Part shown: one piece after another, positions 18,669-27,341 of the stretch
Numbering within the stretch: the first letter of the stretch is position 1
Layout of the letters: every line of letters begins with the position of its first letter
Source: Limobrevibacterium gyesilva
GTDB lineage: Bacteria; Pseudomonadota; Alphaproteobacteria; Acetobacterales; Acetobacteraceae
Length of the DNA stretch: 64,000 bases
NCBI RefSeq assembly: GCF_025989185.1
Contig: NZ_JAPDNT010000002.1
Coordinates: 1 to 64,000, forward strand
Direction of reading: 5' to 3'
Translations under genes and position numbers: made by a program
Notes under the pieces: model-generated
The model's database searches: none
What the model saw: only the letters and a program-made list of their open reading frames with translations
Told to the model about the DNA's origin: nothing

Positions 18669-20107
18669 GCCGGCACCGTGCCGGCCCGCGGATCGATCGG
18701 CAGCAGCCGGTCGAGGCCGGCGATCTGCTCGAACACGCGCGCGGCTGCCAGCGCCTGCGCCTCGCCGCGGGCGGGCGCGATGATCTGCAGCCCCACCGGG
18801 CGGCCATGCCGGTCGAAGCCGCACGGCACCGACACCGCCGGGCAACTCGTGAGCGTGATCGCGGAGGTGAGCGCGCTGCCGGCGATGTAGTTGGTGAGCT
18901 TCACGCCGTCGATCTCGTCGCGTGCGCGCAATGCGACGTCCCAGGCGGGCGTTGCCGCGCCGGGCGTGACCAGGATGTCGTATGTGCCGAAGAACGCGGC
19001 GAAGCGGCGATACAAGGCGGCGCGCGCACGCTCCGCCCAGGCCAGGCGGCTCGGGGTCTGCGCCAGGCCGTGCTCGGTGTTCCAGATGATGTCGGGCTTG
19101 ATGCGGTCGCGATGGGCCGCGATCTGCAACTCCCGGTCGACGACGAAATGTTGCGCGCGCAGGGCGAGGAAGATGTCCTCGACCGGGCCCAGTTCGGGAC
19201 AGGCTTCCTCGACGCTGCAGCCGGCCTGCTCGAACGCCCGCACCGCGCGGGCGCAGATCTCGCGGGTCTCGCGATCGACCGGCAGTGCGCCGCCGTAGTT
19301 CGCGGTGAAGGCGACGCGCCGGGGCGGGCGGGCTTCGGCCACCGCGGCGCTGAACGGGTGGGCCGGGGCGTCGAAGGTCAGCGGATCGAGCGGGCACAAC
19401 CCGGCCATGGTGTCGAGGAACAGCGCGAGGTCCGGCACGTTGCGCGCCATCGGCCCCTGCACCGACAGCGGCGAGAACAGGTTGTTCGAGGTGCCGCGCG
19501 TGACCCGCCCCGGCGACGGCCGCATGCCCACCACCGAGCACAGCGTGGCCGGCCCGCGCAGCGACCCGCCATGGTCCGAGCCATGCGCGAGCCAGGCTTC
19601 GCCGGTCGCCACCGCCACCGCGCCGCCGCCGGTGGAGCCGCCGCAGGTCAGCGCCGTGTTCCAGGGGTTCAGCGTGCGGCCGAAGACCTCGTTGAACGTG
19701 TTGCCGCCGGCGCCGAACTCCGGGGTGTTGGACTTCGCGATGACCACCCCGCCTTTGCGCTCGATGCGCTCGACCAGCGGGTGCGACGTGGCGGGGACAT
19801 GGTCGCGGAAGAGGGGGGAGCCATAGGTGGTGCGCACGCCGGCGACGTCGGCGAGATCCTTGATGACCACGGGCAGGCCGGCCAGCCAGCCGGCCTCGTC
19901 TTCCGCTTCACGCAACTGGCCGGCCATCAGCCGCTTCGCGTGGTCGCGTGCGCGGTCCAGGCACAGCGTCGGCAGCGCGTTCACCGCCGGCTCCACGGCG
20001 GCGATTCGGCGCGCCGCCGCATCGATCAGGTCGAGCGGCGAGATCTGCCGGCTGCGCAGGCCGGCAACGGCCTCGGTGGCCGTCAGCCGGATAAGGTCGT
20101 CGGACAT
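18665..20107 (-). CDS. Amidase signature family enzyme
   Basis: The 480-residue amidase shows the Ser-cisSer-Lys triad region: Lys in LPVVIKDLAD (about residue 83), GGSTGGGAVAVATG and GSDHGGSLRGPA. The usual GGSSGG is GGSTGG here, which keeps the first Ser. Such enzymes hydrolyse amide bonds of many small compounds, and the family also contains GatA; this one is not GatA, as no gatB or gatC lies nearby. It is the first gene of the leftward operon amidase-aldolase-M20-FetA-FetB, suggesting stepwise breakdown of an amide. Confidence 0.9.
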   Translation of the reverse strand: MSDDLIRLTATEAVAGLRSRQISPLDLIDAAARRIAAVEPAVNALPTLCLDRARDHAKRLMAGQLREAEDEAGWLAGLPVVIKDLADVAGVRTTYGSPLFRDHVPATSHPLVERIERKGGVVIAKSNTPEFGAGGNTFNEVFGRTLNPWNTALTCGGSTGGGAVAVATGEAWLAHGSDHGGSLRGPATLCSVVGMRPSPGRVTRGTSNNLFSPLSVQGPMARNVPDLALFLDTMAGLCPLDPLTFDAPAHPFSAAVAEARPPRRVAFTANYGGALPVDRETREICARAVRAFEQAGCSVEEACPELGPVEDIFLALRAQHFVVDRELQIAAHRDRIKPDIIWNTEHGLAQTPSRLAWAERARAALYRRFAAFFGTYDILVTPGAATPAWDVALRARDEIDGVKLTNYIAGSALTSAITLTSCPAVSVPCGFDRHGRPVGLQIIAPARGEAQALAAARVFEQIAGLDRLLPIDPRAGTVPA

Positions 20108-20157
20108 GCGGTGGCCTCCCTCGGGCGCATTTCAGCCGCAAGCCGGCCGGTGCGCAA

Positions 20158-20186
20158 TTGGCAGGCGGCGGCGGCACGGATAGGCT
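20158..20186 (+). promoter_or_regulatory. Candidate promoter of the orphan binding-protein gene
   Basis: TTGGCA at 20158-20163 and TAGGCT at 20181-20186 are separated by 17 bases, 26 bases before the ATG. The same -10 hexamer appears in the candidate promoter at 21858-21885. Support is sequence resemblance only. Confidence 0.35.
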
Positions 20187-20211
20187 CGCGGCGGCGCGGG
20201 GGGAATTGCGG

Positions 20212-21780
20212 ATGCGGCGACGGACGTTTCTGGCGGGTGCGGCTGGCTCCTCTCTGGCCCGGCCAGCGCTGGCGCAAGGCTCGGCGCGAGTGCTGCGCTT
20301 CGCGCCGGAGGGCAATCTCGCGAACCCCGACCCGATCTGGACGACCACCACCATCGCCCGCAACCACGGGTTCATGATCTGGGACCAGCTCTATGGCCAG
20401 AACCGCAAGGGCGTGCCGTCGCCGCAGATGGCCAAGGGACACGAGCTGTCCGACGACAAGCTGACCTGGCGCTTCACCCTGCGCCGGGATCTGACCTTCC
20501 ATGACAACGAGCCGGTGCTGGCGCGGGATTGCGTGCCGTCGATCCTGCGCTGGGCGAAGCGCCGCGGCCTCGGCCAGAAGATGCTGTCGCAACTCGACGA
20601 GATCCGCGCGCTGGACGACCGCCGGTTCGAGATCCGGCTGAAGAAGCCCTATCCGCTGATGTTGACCGCGTTGGGCACCGACACCTGCTTCATCATGCCC
20701 GAGCGCATCGCGCGCACCGACCCGTTCACCCAGATCAGCGAGTATGTCGGCAGCGGGCCGTACCGGTTCCTGCGCGACGAGTGGGTGGCCGGGTCGCGGG
20801 CGGCCTACGGCCGGTTCGACAAATACGTTCCCATCGAGCGCCCGCCCGAATTCACCAGCGGCGGCAAGGTCGCGAATTTCGACCGCGTGGAATGGATCGT
20901 CATGCCCGATCCGGCCACCGCTTCGGCGGCGCTGCAGCGCGGCGAGATCGACTGGTGGCAGAACCCGCTGGTGGACCTGCTGCCGGCCCTGCGCGCGGCG
21001 CCCGGCGTGCAGGTGATGCTGAACGACACGGTCGGCGTGGTGGCGATGATCGCCTTCAACCACCTGCACCCGCCCTTCGACAACCGCAAGCTGCTGCGCG
21101 CGCTGCTGCCGGCGGTGGACCAGGACGAGTTCATGCAGGCGGCGATGGGCGGCGATTCCGACCTGGTCCGCACCGGCGTGGGCGTGTTCACCCCCGGCCT
21201 GTCGATGGCCAATGACGCCGGGCTGGAGGTGCTGACCGGGCCGCGCGACGGGGAGCTGGCCAGGCAGCTGGTGCGCGAGAGCGGCTATGCGGGCGAAAGG
21301 GTCGTGCTGATGTCGCCGTCCGACTATCCCACCATCCAGGCGCTGGTACAGGTGACGCGCGACCTGTTCCAGCGGGTGGGGCTGAACGTCGACTATGTCA
21401 GCATGGACTGGGGCACCCTGGTGCAGCGCCGCACCAGCAAGGAGCCGGCGGAGAAGGGCGGCTGGAACGCGTTCTGCACGACCTACGAGGGCCTGTCCGT
21501 CGCCACCCCGGCCAGCCATTTCCCGATTCGCGGCAACGGCAGGAACGGCTGGTTCGGCTGGCCCGAGAGCCCGCGCATCGAGGCGCTGCGCGATGCCTGG
21601 TTCGACGCCCCGGACGTCGCCGCGCAGCGCAAGGTCTGCGAGGACATCCAGCGCGCGGTGTGGGAGGAAGTGCCGTATATTCCGGTCGGACAATGGTTCA
21701 ATCCGACCGCGATGCGCAGCAATATCCAGGACGTGGTGAAGGCGCCGTATCCGATCTTCTGGGGCGTGAAGAAAGCCTGA
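20212..21780 (+). CDS. Peptide-type ABC transporter substrate-binding protein (SBP1)
   Basis: The 522-residue protein is a periplasmic family 5 (SBP_bac_5) binding protein with a twin-arginine signal MRRRTFLAGAAG followed by ARPALAQ. Shared family features are FDKY, VGSGPYRF and the late KGGWNAF region. It is clearly a paralogue of the two binding proteins at 36462 and 38387. I chose the ATG at 20212 because GGGGGGA stands upstream and the signal starts there. No permease or ATPase gene adjoins it, so it may deliver ligand to the importer at 40069-43953. It diverges from the amidase operon, which may degrade what it captures. Confidence 0.9.
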   Translation: MRRRTFLAGAAGSSLARPALAQGSARVLRFAPEGNLANPDPIWTTTTIARNHGFMIWDQLYGQNRKGVPSPQMAKGHELSDDKLTWRFTLRRDLTFHDNEPVLARDCVPSILRWAKRRGLGQKMLSQLDEIRALDDRRFEIRLKKPYPLMLTALGTDTCFIMPERIARTDPFTQISEYVGSGPYRFLRDEWVAGSRAAYGRFDKYVPIERPPEFTSGGKVANFDRVEWIVMPDPATASAALQRGEIDWWQNPLVDLLPALRAAPGVQVMLNDTVGVVAMIAFNHLHPPFDNRKLLRALLPAVDQDEFMQAAMGGDSDLVRTGVGVFTPGLSMANDAGLEVLTGPRDGELARQLVRESGYAGERVVLMSPSDYPTIQALVQVTRDLFQRVGLNVDYVSMDWGTLVQRRTSKEPAEKGGWNAFCTTYEGLSVATPASHFPIRGNGRNGWFGWPESPRIEALRDAWFDAPDVAAQRKVCEDIQRAVWEEVPYIPVGQWFNPTAMRSNIQDVVKAPYPIFWGVKKA

Positions 21781-21797
21781 CCGACTGCCGCACGGCG

Positions 21798-21818
21798 CCG
21801 GCGCAATCCCTGCGCCGG
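21798..21818 (+). terminator. Terminator-like hairpin after SBP1
   Basis: CCGGCGCA and TGCGCCGG form a perfect 8-base stem with a five-base loop, 18 bases after the stop codon. There is no T run, so it would be a weak or Rho-assisted terminator. Confidence 0.4.
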
Positions 21819-21857
21819 GCGCATGTCCGCTGGGCAGGCGCGCAGTCGCGTCCTGCG

Positions 21858-21885
21858 TTGACCGGAAGTGCCCGGCGCGTAGGCT
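21858..21885 (+). promoter_or_regulatory. Candidate promoter of the outer-membrane efflux lipoprotein gene
   Basis: TTGACC (21858-21863) and TAGGCT (21880-21885) with a 16-base spacer lie 28 bases before the GTG start and after the SBP1 hairpin, so the gene is probably transcribed alone. Confidence 0.38.
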
Positions 21886-21913
21886 GGCGGCATGCGATCG
21901 AGGAGCGTCCGGC

Positions 21914-23437
21914 GTGCCCCGTAAACGTGCCCTGCTGGGCATCGCCATTTGCCTGCTGGTGACCGGCTGCACTGTCGGGCCGGATTTCGAGCGCCCCGCG
22001 CCCTGGTGGTCTCCTGCGTCCTGGGGCACGGAGCCGTCGGCGGCGAAGCTCAGCCAGGCCGTGCCCGAACCGGTCGACCCGCAATGGTGGAAGCTGCTCG
22101 ACGACCCGCTGCTGACGTCGCTGGAAACACGGCTCGCGGGCGCGAACCTAGATATGCGCCTGGCCACCATCCGGCTCGCGGAAGCCCGTGCCCAGCTTGG
22201 GGTGGTGGAGTCCGCGCGCTTTCCCTCGATCAACGGCAATGCCAGCTACACCCGCCAGCAACAGAGCCGCGAGGGCGTGCTGGCGCTGCAATCGTCCAAT
22301 CCCGGGCCGACACCCGGCACGAACGCCAATGGCCAGAGCGGACAGGGCGGGGTGCCCAACAGCCGGCTGACCCAGCCGTTCGACCTGTTCCAGTACGGCT
22401 TCGATGCCAGCTGGGAGCTGGATTTCTGGGGACGCGTCGCGCGCGGTGTGGAATCCGCAGGCGCCCAGGTGACCGCCTCCGCCGAGACGCGCCGCGACAC
22501 GCTGGTGACCGCCAGCGCCGAGCTCGCGCGCGCCTACATCCAGTTGCGCGGCACCCAGCGCAAGCTCGACATCACCCGGCAGAATCTCGCGACCGCGCGC
22601 CAGAGCCTGCGCCTGACGCAGGAGCGGGCGGCCGGCGGCGTCACCACGGACCTCGACGTCGCCAACGCCGCGGCCGAGGTGGAGGCGACGGCAGCCCTGT
22701 TGCCGGCGCTGGAGGCGCAGCAGGCGCAACTGGTGAATGCCATCTCGTTCCTGCTGGGCGAGCAGCCGCGCGCGCTGGAGGTGCAACTCGCCGCCCCGCG
22801 CGCCATTCCGGCCGTGCCGCCGCGCGTGCCGGTGGGTGTGCCCAGCGAGCTCGCGCGCCGGCGTCCGGACATCCGCCAGGCCGAGGCGCAACTGCACAGC
22901 GCCACCGCCGACGTGGGCGTGGCGGTGGCCGACTTCTATCCGCGCTTCATGCTGTCGGGCAGCGGCGCGATCCAGGGCCTGCAGTTCCACAACCTCGCGG
23001 ATTGGCAGGCGCACACCTATGCCTTCGGCCCGAGCGTGACGCTGCCGATCTTCGAGGGCGGGCGGCTGACCCGCACGCTGGAGTTCCGCAAGGCGCAGCA
23101 ACAGGAAGCGGCGGTGACCTACCAGCGCACGCTGCTGGCCGCGCTGCATGACGTGGACAACGCGCTGACCGCCTACGGCACCGAGCAGCGCCGCCGCGCG
23201 CGGCTGGAGGCGGTGGTGACGCAGACGACCCGGGCGCTGGCGCTGGCGCGGATGCGCTACGAGCAGGGGGTGGCCGACTTCCTGCAGGTGCTGATCGCCC
23301 AGCGCAACCAGCTGACGGCGGAACAGGACCTGGCCGACAGCACCGCCGCCGTCTCGACCAACCTCGTGCAGCTGTACAAGGCGCTGGGCGGCGGCTGGGA
23401 GACCGAGTTGCCGGAGCAGGCCCAGGCGAAGCTGTGA
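21914..23437 (+). CDS. NodT-family RND efflux outer-membrane lipoprotein
   Basis: The 507-residue protein is an outer-membrane channel of the TolC/NodT class, the exit duct of RND pumps. A lipoprotein signal ends in LLVTGC with the lipidated Cys at residue 19; VGPDFERP just after is typical. Two outer-membrane efflux repeats follow, with ELDFWGRV, RRPDIRQAEAQL, AVADFYPRF and LPIFEGGR. It starts at a GTG with GAGGAG ten bases upstream. No inner-membrane RND or membrane-fusion gene is adjacent, so it must work with a pump encoded elsewhere. It converges on the gene at 23449. Confidence 0.93.
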   Translation: MPRKRALLGIAICLLVTGCTVGPDFERPAPWWSPASWGTEPSAAKLSQAVPEPVDPQWWKLLDDPLLTSLETRLAGANLDMRLATIRLAEARAQLGVVESARFPSINGNASYTRQQQSREGVLALQSSNPGPTPGTNANGQSGQGGVPNSRLTQPFDLFQYGFDASWELDFWGRVARGVESAGAQVTASAETRRDTLVTASAELARAYIQLRGTQRKLDITRQNLATARQSLRLTQERAAGGVTTDLDVANAAAEVEATAALLPALEAQQAQLVNAISFLLGEQPRALEVQLAAPRAIPAVPPRVPVGVPSELARRRPDIRQAEAQLHSATADVGVAVADFYPRFMLSGSGAIQGLQFHNLADWQAHTYAFGPSVTLPIFEGGRLTRTLEFRKAQQQEAAVTYQRTLLAALHDVDNALTAYGTEQRRRARLEAVVTQTTRALALARMRYEQGVADFLQVLIAQRNQLTAEQDLADSTAAVSTNLVQLYKALGGGWETELPEQAQAKL

Positions 23438-23448
23438 GACCGCCGCCG

Positions 23449-24354
23449 CTATGCCCTGGTCTGCGCCGCCATTGATTTGGACTCGCCAGGGGCGGGACCG
23501 GTGCCGCGAAGCTGGACGAAGCGCTGGAGCGTGTCGAACCAGAACGGAGCGCCGAACAGGGCGGCCGATGCGGTGATGGCCCAGCCGAGCGGCAGCAGCA
23601 ACCAGCCGACGCCTTCGGCATATATCTGCGGCCATCCGAACGGAAAGCTGGCCGACCACGACTTCATCATGGCCTGGTAGTCCTCGGGGCGGGCAGGCGC
23701 CGCGATGGCCGTGGCAAGCTTGGGGTCCGCCCAGAGCGCCTTGGCGATATGAACCGCGTCGATGTTCAGCAGCACCGCCATCGCCAGGGCGATACAGAAG
23801 CCCCAGATCTGGGTCTTGCGCTTGTACACGCCGCTCAGCCGGTCCATCGAGGAATTGAACCAGCTGGCCACTGCAGCCTGGAACGCCTTCTCGTCGTTTC
23901 CGGCCGCGTCGTAGAGACTTGCCAGATAGGTCCGGATCTGGTCATCGGGAAGTTGGGCGATCGCGTCGCGCAGGCTGGGCTGCGGTGCCGCGCCCTTGTC
24001 CGGAGCACCCGCCTGGGATTGGCGCACCCCCTCGGCCTTCACGGCGTCGATCAACGCCGCCGCGAAATGAAGCGGCTCGACATAGGAAGGCTTCGTGGCC
24101 GGTGCGCCGGATGCCGCCCCGCCTGCAGCGGCGCCCGGCGAGAAGGGATTGACCGCGGCGTGATTGAGGACGTCGTTGACGAGGGCGCCAAGGTTGCGGT
24201 CATTCAGCATCTTGCGGATGCCATCGACCAGGTTGTTCGCGCGCCACGCCATCGCCGACGACACGGCTTCCACCACCGAACTGACAATCAGGCTGAAGCA
24301 CCCGAAGGTCAGCGTCATCCCGATAAAGAAATTGAGCAGGCTGTTGATCTGCAT
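23449..24354 (-). CDS. Conserved membrane protein of unknown function
   Basis: The 301-residue protein begins with a strong membrane segment (LLNFFIGMTLTFGCFSLIV), has a soluble middle of about 130 residues, then two or three further membrane segments near residues 185-205 and 245-275. The end carries APFWFDTLQRFVQLRG, a motif I associate with a widespread uncharacterised bacterial membrane family. The start is uncertain: ATG at 24366 has AAGGG touching it, whereas ATG at 24354 has the same AAGGG at a workable distance, so I prefer 24354. It has no evident operon partner. Confidence 0.65.
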   Translation of the reverse strand: MQINSLLNFFIGMTLTFGCFSLIVSSVVEAVSSAMAWRANNLVDGIRKMLNDRNLGALVNDVLNHAAVNPFSPGAAAGGAASGAPATKPSYVEPLHFAAALIDAVKAEGVRQSQAGAPDKGAAPQPSLRDAIAQLPDDQIRTYLASLYDAAGNDEKAFQAAVASWFNSSMDRLSGVYKRKTQIWGFCIALAMAVLLNIDAVHIAKALWADPKLATAIAAPARPEDYQAMMKSWSASFPFGWPQIYAEGVGWLLLPLGWAITASAALFGAPFWFDTLQRFVQLRGTGPAPGESKSMAAQTRA

Positions 24355-24481
24355 GGTCCGGCTCATCCCTTGCGGTTCGATCGAACTCACGAATGAACTT
24401 CGATCGTAACCACAAACGATCGCGCCGGGAGACACCCAAGATCGTGAGCGGCCGGGCGTGGGCGCGCCCGGCCGGCTCGGG

Positions 24482-26869
24482 TCAGGCGGCCTTCGCCCGC
24501 GCCGCCTGGATCGCCCGCCACACCTTCTGCGGCGTCGCCGGCATGTCGATATGGGTGATGCCGAACTCCGCCAGCGCATCGACCACGGCGTTCATCACCG
24601 CCGGCAGCGAGCCGGCGCAGCCGGCCTCGCCGCAGCCCTTGGCGCCCAGCTCGTTGGTGCGGGCCGGCACCGGGTGGCTCTCGAACACGAAATCCGGCGC
24701 CTGGTCGGCCCGCGGCAGGGCGTAGTCCATGTAGCTGCCAGTCAGGAACTGGCCGTCCTCGTCATAGGCCACCGCCTCGGTCAGCGCCTGGCCGATGCCC
24801 TGGACGACGCCGCCATGCGCCTGGCCCGCCACCAGCATCGGGTTCACCAGCGTGCCGAAGTCATTGACCATGTGATATTTCACCATGTCGATCTCGCCGG
24901 TCTCCGGGTCCACCTCCACCTCGGCGATGTGGCAGCCATTGGGGAACGCGCTGGGCACGCCGGGGAACACCAGGGCGGCATCGAGCGTGGCCGGCACGTC
25001 GTCGGGCAGGGTCATGCCCTCGCGCAGCTTCGCCGCCAGCTCCATGATGCCGATGCCGCGGTCGGTGCCGGCGATGCTGAAGCGGCCGCCATTGCCGCCA
25101 TGCGCCGCGAACTCGATGTCCGCCACCGCGGCCTCCAGCACATAGGCCGCGATCTTGCGCCCCTTTTCGATCACGTCGTTGCCGGCGGCGATGATGGCGC
25201 CGCCGCTGTTCATGATCGAGCGTGAGCCGCCGGTGCCACCACCGGCCAGCAACTCGTCGGAATCGCCCTGGACCAGATTGATCTTCTCGAACGGCACCCC
25301 GAGCTTGTCGACCAGCACCTGGGCGAACGGCGTGGCATGGCCCTGGCCGTAATCCAGCGTGCCGGTGATGATGGTGACGGTGCCGTCGGCCTCGAAACGG
25401 ATGCCGCCCATCTCGTTGTTGGCCGGCGCCGTGACCTCCAGGTAATGGCCGATGCCGCGGCCACGCAGCTTGCCACGCCGGCGGCTGTCGGCACGGCGGG
25501 CGGCGTAGCCGTCCCAGTCGGCGCTGGCCAGCGCCTTGTCGAGAACGGTCGGGAAATCGCCGCTGTCGTATTCCATGGTGGACGGCGCCTTGTACGGCAT
25601 CAGCTCCGGTGCGATGTGGTTGCGCCGGCGCAGTTCCACCGTGTCGATGCCCATTTCGCGCGCGGCCGTATCGACCAGCCGCTCCATGTAGTAGTTGCCC
25701 TCCGGCCGCCCGGCGCCGCGATAGGCGCCGACCGGGGTGGTGTTGGTGAACATGCATTTCACCGCGACCGAGATCGCCGGGGTGCGGTAGACGCCGATGA
25801 TGTTCTTCACGACGTTCATCGTCGGCGGCAGCGTGGTCGAGTTGGACAGATAGGCGCCGACATTGCCATAGCCGGTGACGCGCAGGGCCAGGAAATGCCC
25901 GTCCTTGTCCAGCGCGAGCTCGGCGGTGTGGTCGTGGTCGCGCCCATGGCTGTCGGAGAGGAAGCTCTCGCTGCGCTCGTCGGTCCATTTCACCGGGCGG
26001 CCGAGCTGGCGGGCGGCATGCAGGGCGCAGATATACTCGGGGTAGCAGGACGCCTTCATGCCGAACGAGCCGCCGACATTGCCGGTGAGCACGCGCATCT
26101 TCTCGGGCGGCACGTCCATCACGCCGCGCACGGCGTTGCGCAGCCCGAATGTTCCCTGGCAGCCCACGCGCAGGATGTAGCGGCCGTCGGCATCGTACTC
26201 GGCGATCGCCGAGCGCGGCTCCATGGCGCAAACGACGACGCGGCTGTTGCGGATGCGCAGCCTGGTCACATGCGCGGCCCGGGCAAACGCGGCATCCACC
26301 AGCGCCGCGTCGCCGAACTTCCAGTCGAGCACGACGTTGTCGGGCGCCTCGGCGTGCAGCACCACGTCGCCCTTGGCCGCCGCGGCAGCCTCGGTCACGG
26401 CGGGCAGGGCGTCGATATCGGCGAACACGGCTTCCGCCGCGTCCTTCGCCTGCTTGGCGGTCTCCGCCACCACCATGGCGATGGGGTCGCCGACATAGCG
26501 CACCTTGTCCTCGGCCAGCGCCCATTGCGCGGGCTTGGGCACCGGGCGGCCATCGTGGTTCTGGCCGCTGACATTGGCGGGCATCGTCTTGATGCCGGCC
26601 GCCTTCAGGTCGGCCACGGTATAGATGCCGAGCACGCCGGGCATCGCCTTCGCCTCGGCGGTGTCGAGGCCACGCAGCACGCCATGCGCCACGCGGCTGC
26701 GGACCATGACGGCATAGGCCTGGCCCGGCAGGTTCAGGTCGTCGGTATACCGGCCCTCGCCGCGCAGCAGCACCGGGTCTTCCTTGCGCGAAACCGGCTG
26801 GCCGACGGCGAAGCGGCCGGGCTGCAGGAACTCCGGCGCGTGGCGCGTGGGATCGACGGGTGCGTTCAT
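24482..26869 (-). CDS. Orphan molybdopterin-binding large subunit, xanthine/CO dehydrogenase family
   Basis: The 795-residue protein is the molybdenum-cofactor subunit of a CoxL/XdhB-type hydroxylase. The front domain starts at RKEDPVLLRGEGRYTDD; cofactor motifs are [35 protein letters not shown] and the catalytic Glu in GAKGCGEAG. AYRGAGR rather than AYRCSFR indicates it is not a true form I CO dehydrogenase. It is closely similar in layout to the large subunit at 44675-47056 (both share a HGRDH segment and DGHFLALRV or EGHFLALRV). No iron-sulfur or FAD subunit gene is adjacent, so it either uses those of the 44-kb cluster or has partners outside. Confidence 0.92.
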   Translation of the reverse strand: MNAPVDPTRHAPEFLQPGRFAVGQPVSRKEDPVLLRGEGRYTDDLNLPGQAYAVMVRSRVAHGVLRGLDTAEAKAMPGVLGIYTVADLKAAGIKTMPANVSGQNHDGRPVPKPAQWALAEDKVRYVGDPIAMVVAETAKQAKDAAEAVFADIDALPAVTEAAAAAKGDVVLHAEAPDNVVLDWKFGDAALVDAAFARAAHVTRLRIRNSRVVVCAMEPRSAIAEYDADGRYILRVGCQGTFGLRNAVRGVMDVPPEKMRVLTGNVGGSFGMKASCYPEYICALHAARQLGRPVKWTDERSESFLSDSHGRDHDHTAELALDKDGHFLALRVTGYGNVGAYLSNSTTLPPTMNVVKNIIGVYRTPAISVAVKCMFTNTTPVGAYRGAGRPEGNYYMERLVDTAAREMGIDTVELRRRNHIAPELMPYKAPSTMEYDSGDFPTVLDKALASADWDGYAARRADSRRRGKLRGRGIGHYLEVTAPANNEMGGIRFEADGTVTIITGTLDYGQGHATPFAQVLVDKLGVPFEKINLVQGDSDELLAGGGTGGSRSIMNSGGAIIAAGNDVIEKGRKIAAYVLEAAVADIEFAAHGGNGGRFSIAGTDRGIGIMELAAKLREGMTLPDDVPATLDAALVFPGVPSAFPNGCHIAEVEVDPETGEIDMVKYHMVNDFGTLVNPMLVAGQAHGGVVQGIGQALTEAVAYDEDGQFLTGSYMDYALPRADQAPDFVFESHPVPARTNELGAKGCGEAGCAGSLPAVMNAVVDALAEFGITHIDMPATPQKVWRAIQAARAKAA

Positions 26870-27341
26870 GGGGCCGTTCCTTGCTCTGTCGAGGCTGTGC
26901 AGCGGCGAGTGCCCGCAGCGGTGGGTGGGTATGCAATGCTGCCCTTAAAGTGCCGCCGGGCGCGTGATGGCGCAACCGGGCAGGGGGTTGATTATGACCG
27001 ATCATGATTATGGCCGTGAAGCACGTGAGGCCCGGTCCACGCGCTGCCTGGCCGATGCCGTCGCGCCCCTCGGCGAAAGCTGGCGTTTCATCATCGTCTT
27101 CGCGGCCGGAGGTTCGGATGAACCGATCGCCTGATGACGCGGCTGGCGGAAGTGGTCCAGGACCGGACACGGGCATGGCCCGCGCGGTTGCAGGGGGTGC
27201 CCTGTTATGCTTCTTGGTGCCCGTGGAGGGGTACACCAGGACGTGATGTTCCCTGAGCGTGCAAGGCGCGAATGCCTCGAACGGCGGCGCGGCCCTCTAT
27301 GACTGACCGTATCGCTTCAGCATCCAAGTCGAGGATTTGAC
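26870..27341. other. 472-base region between divergent genes, one possible small gene
   Basis: This gap separates the leftward molybdenum hydroxylase gene from the rightward GT61 gene. It should hold both promoters; I see no convincing consensus. A 46-codon reading frame with a good ribosome site is listed separately at 26994-27134. The remainder shows no clear repeat, RNA gene or conserved reading frame. Confidence 0.5.
26994..27134 (+). CDS. Possible 46-residue small protein
   Basis: An ATG eight bases after AGGGGG opens a 46-codon frame, ending in TGA at 27132-27134. The product starts acidic and basic (MTDHDYGREARE) and contains LGESWRFIIVFAAGG, a short hydrophobic stretch. I do not recognise a family. 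The support is only the ribosome site and the position in an otherwise empty gap, so it may be chance. Confidence 0.25.
   Translation: MTDHDYGREAREARSTRCLADAVAPLGESWRFIIVFAAGGSDEPIA

Noticed and set aside
18036-19541. A 501-codon frame extending the class II aldolase upstream
   Set aside because: The extension reads the amidase gene out of frame; the ATG at 18668 is coupled to the amidase stop.
18665-20107. Amidase with GGSTGG instead of GGSSGG, possibly inactive
   Set aside because: The first Ser of the motif, the Lys and the GSDxGGS Ser are all present, so activity is expected.
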